Shown one piece after another: positions 62,361-64,000 of a stretch of 64,000 nt of DNA. The translations under genes and the position numbers were made by a program. This DNA is from CADEED01 sp963839685 (GTDB lineage: Bacteria; Pseudomonadota; Gammaproteobacteria; Steroidobacterales; Steroidobacteraceae), in contig CAWIVS010000011.1 of NCBI GenBank assembly GCA_963839685.1, forward strand, positions 310,001 through 374,000, written 5' to 3'. Position 1 is the first letter of the stretch. Each line of letters begins with the position of its first letter. The notes beneath the pieces are model-generated. The model was given only the letters and a program-made list of their open reading frames with translations, did no database searches and had not been told where the DNA came from.

Positions 62361-63916
62361 TCAGTTCCTCAGGATGCGGTTCGAACGTGCCGCAGGCTTG
62401 GACACCGCTAGGCCAACCGGTTCGATCGGGGCCAAAGATGCTTTCGCCAGCCGCGGCAAGGAAATGCCGCTGGGCGCGGGACAGGCCTGGTTGTTGCTGG
62501 CGCGGAAGGCCAGCGCCGCGGCGATGCGCGCTTCGGCGGGATCGCCGAGCTCATGGGAGAAATCGTCGGCCACCGAGCAGCCCGGCACCGCGGTGCCGAC
62601 GATGCCGGTCTGGTTGGCGGGCGAGAATCCGTCGGAATAGACGCCGAAGTTCTCGGCGTTCTCACCGCGGAACTGGATCGAGAAGTAGGTAGTGCCACAA
62701 TTGTCTTTCGGATAGAAACCATACGGCTTGCCGCAGGTCGTCGAGCCGACGAGGTACACCTGTACGTTCACACCGCGCAGCGAGTTGATAATGGACTCGC
62801 TGGCGGAACAGGTTCCGGACCCGAAATGATGTAGACGCGGTCGAGATTGAGCGTCGGCAGAGGACGGCCCGCCGCGCCCGAAAAACCCTGCGAGGTGCTG
62901 TGGAATGGCGTCGGCGTCAGTTCTCGCCCGTTACCGGATTGCGCGTCGGATTCTTGTCGTTGAACACTAGCTTCTCAAAGGTACGACCTGAGGTCAGCGT
63001 GGTGTTGGCGACCATGTAGGCGAGCTCGCTCGCCAAGTCGAGGTAGCCGCCGCGGTTGTAGCGCAGGTCGAGGATCAGGTCCGTGACGTTTTCGTCCTTG
63101 AGCGAGTCGATGGCCGCTTCGAGATCATCCTCGGCGGTGGCAATGTGGTCATTGAACTGGAGGTAACCGACGGCGCCGGATGCAGTCGGCAGCGTGGTGA
63201 CGATGGGAACCGGGACTTCCGTGATGGTCTGCGAGGTCATGCTCACCGTGCGCGTGATGCCGGCCGTGTTGCGCACGACGAAACTGTGGGTCTCGCCCGT
63301 TTGCGTCGGGAAACAGCCCCGCGTTCAGCACATCGACGATGGCCTGGGTATTGCCATTAACGGCGTCCTGTCCATCTACCTGCAGGATCTCGTCGCCGCG
63401 CGCCAGCTGCGTGCCGCCCGGCGATCCAGCCTCGGTGATAAGCCACCACGATTCGGCGGGGTGGCGTTGGCGCCAGAATGCGAACTCCGCGCCATAGCCG
63501 GACGACGTGCCACCCTGTGACAAGGCTACCCATGCCGCCGTGTCATATGTGAAGTGGAACTTGTCCTTCTTGGTACCGGACGTGGTGACAGCGTTGGTCT
63601 TGAGCAGGTCGAAATATTCGTCGGTCGCGTACAGCGACGGATCGCGATCCGTGACCTCGTCGTACCAAAGGTAGAGTTCGTTCGTCCAGGAGCGCAGCCA
63701 GTTGTTCTCATCGGCGCTGGTTCCACTGCGATCCGAGGTGCCCGGCCGCGGATTGACGCACATCGCGTCGAAGTTGGTTCGCGGCAGGAATACGTCAGGC
63801 TGCCAGGTATTGCCGGTGGCCGGCGGGCCTGAGCCGCCACCGCCACCGCCGCCGCATGAAGCCAGGGCACCAAATAGCGGAAATATCCAAACCCTGAATC
63901 TGCTTTCGGTTCCCAT
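62361..63916 (-). CDS. S41 (C-terminal processing) peptidase family lipoprotein (three frameshifts)
   Basis: About 519 residues as restored. A lipoprotein signal ends PLFGALASCGGGGGGGSG, with a glycine run. A PDZ-like segment (EAGSPGGTQLARGDEILQVDG) is followed by the S41 core: ATAEDDLEAAIDSLKDENVTD, LILDLRYNRGGYLDLAS, the catalytic serine in GSGTCSASESIINSL and the lysine in GSTTCGKPYGFYP. Frameshifts fall near 63315, 62919 and 62815. ATG 63916 starts the signal peptide. No partner genes in the window; the 84 bases beyond the start show nothing. Confidence 0.8.
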
Positions 63917-64000
63917 TCCTGATCCCTTACGCGGGACAACCCCCATCGATAGGCGCAATATGCCCCAGAGGCAGCAAACAACAAATCGTCGCCTGCCGGC

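Noticed and set aside
1..64000. CRISPR arrays, tRNA/rRNA genes, insertion sequences, phage genes
   Set aside because: None seen on reading: no direct-repeat/spacer pattern, no transposase or integrase motifs, no cloverleaf-like sequence noticed.

Overview
The window is GC-rich, densely coded chromosomal DNA from a proteobacterium. Gene content (recG-tonB-ubiA, bioBFCD, an aa3 cytochrome oxidase operon with ctaG/SURF1/ctaA/ctaB, a long-form LeuA, asd) suggests a gammaproteobacterium, perhaps of the Steroidobacter/Xanthomonas side. That placement is an inference from gene content and not a measured result. I saw no tRNA, rRNA, CRISPR array, insertion sequence or phage gene.

Layout. (1) 1-3167: the 3' part of recG, a tonB gene with a Fur-box-like dyad, and ubiA. 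(2) 3236-9086: a decayed galactan/galactose utilisation locus: a truncated flavin halogenase, a sodium/sugar symporter, DgoA, DgoK, an SDR, a D-galactose 1-dehydrogenase-like gene, a GH53 galactanase remnant and a DUF3108 remnant. (3) 9220-35619: the most interesting part, a ~26 kb island that reads as bacterial sphingolipid (ceramide) synthesis plus head-group assembly and export. It holds a GNAT-type candidate ceramide synthase, serine palmitoyltransferase, a free ACP, two fatty-acyl-AMP ligases (one fused to an ACP), a phosphopantetheinyl transferase, CerR-like epimerase, a diacylglycerol-kinase-like lipid kinase, a Tam41-like cytidylyltransferase, a CDP-alcohol phosphotransferase, three nucleotidyltransferases, a NeuB/NeuA-HAD/glycosyltransferase operon, LptF/LptG-like permeases, an MsbA-like ABC exporter, a lipid acyltransferase-like protein and an internally deleted desaturase. 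(4) 35770-39322: an operon joining a nitrate/taurine-type ABC importer to a SCO protein and a cupredoxin. (5) 39438-41845: a GMC dehydrogenase and its small subunit. (6) 41848-46432: comF and bioBFCD. (7) 46468-51110: DUF2244 and the coxBA-ctaG-coxC operon with a 42-residue membrane protein, closed by a strong terminator. (8) 51222-58458: a hybrid histidine kinase, panE, leuA behind a leucine-rich leader peptide, two unknown genes, and asd behind a threonine/lysine-rich leader peptide with a mutually exclusive hairpin. (9) 58543-62099: DUF2909, SURF1, a SCO-like protein, ctaA, ctaB. (10) 62361-63916: a frameshifted S41 peptidase lipoprotein.

How it fits together. In the island I infer this route: fatty acids are loaded on ACP by the acyl-AMP ligases, Spt condenses them with serine, CerR reduces the ketone, the GNAT protein adds the second acyl chain, the lipid kinase makes ceramide 1-phosphate, the Tam41-like enzyme makes CDP-ceramide, and the CDP-alcohol phosphotransferase swaps CMP for a head group. 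The ABC and LptFG-like proteins could export the product.

Quality caveat. Many genes, including leuA, bioD and a DUF2244 gene, carry single-base frameshifts, several in short homopolymers. Most are probably sequencing errors, so I treat genes with one to three shifts and otherwise intact motifs as likely functional and call only clearly truncated or heavily broken ones pseudogenes. No stretch over 300 bases lacks a gene or gene remnant; the largest gaps (53252-53471, 54348-54579, 62100-62360) hold, respectively, a doubtful short ORF, the leu leader, and terminators.
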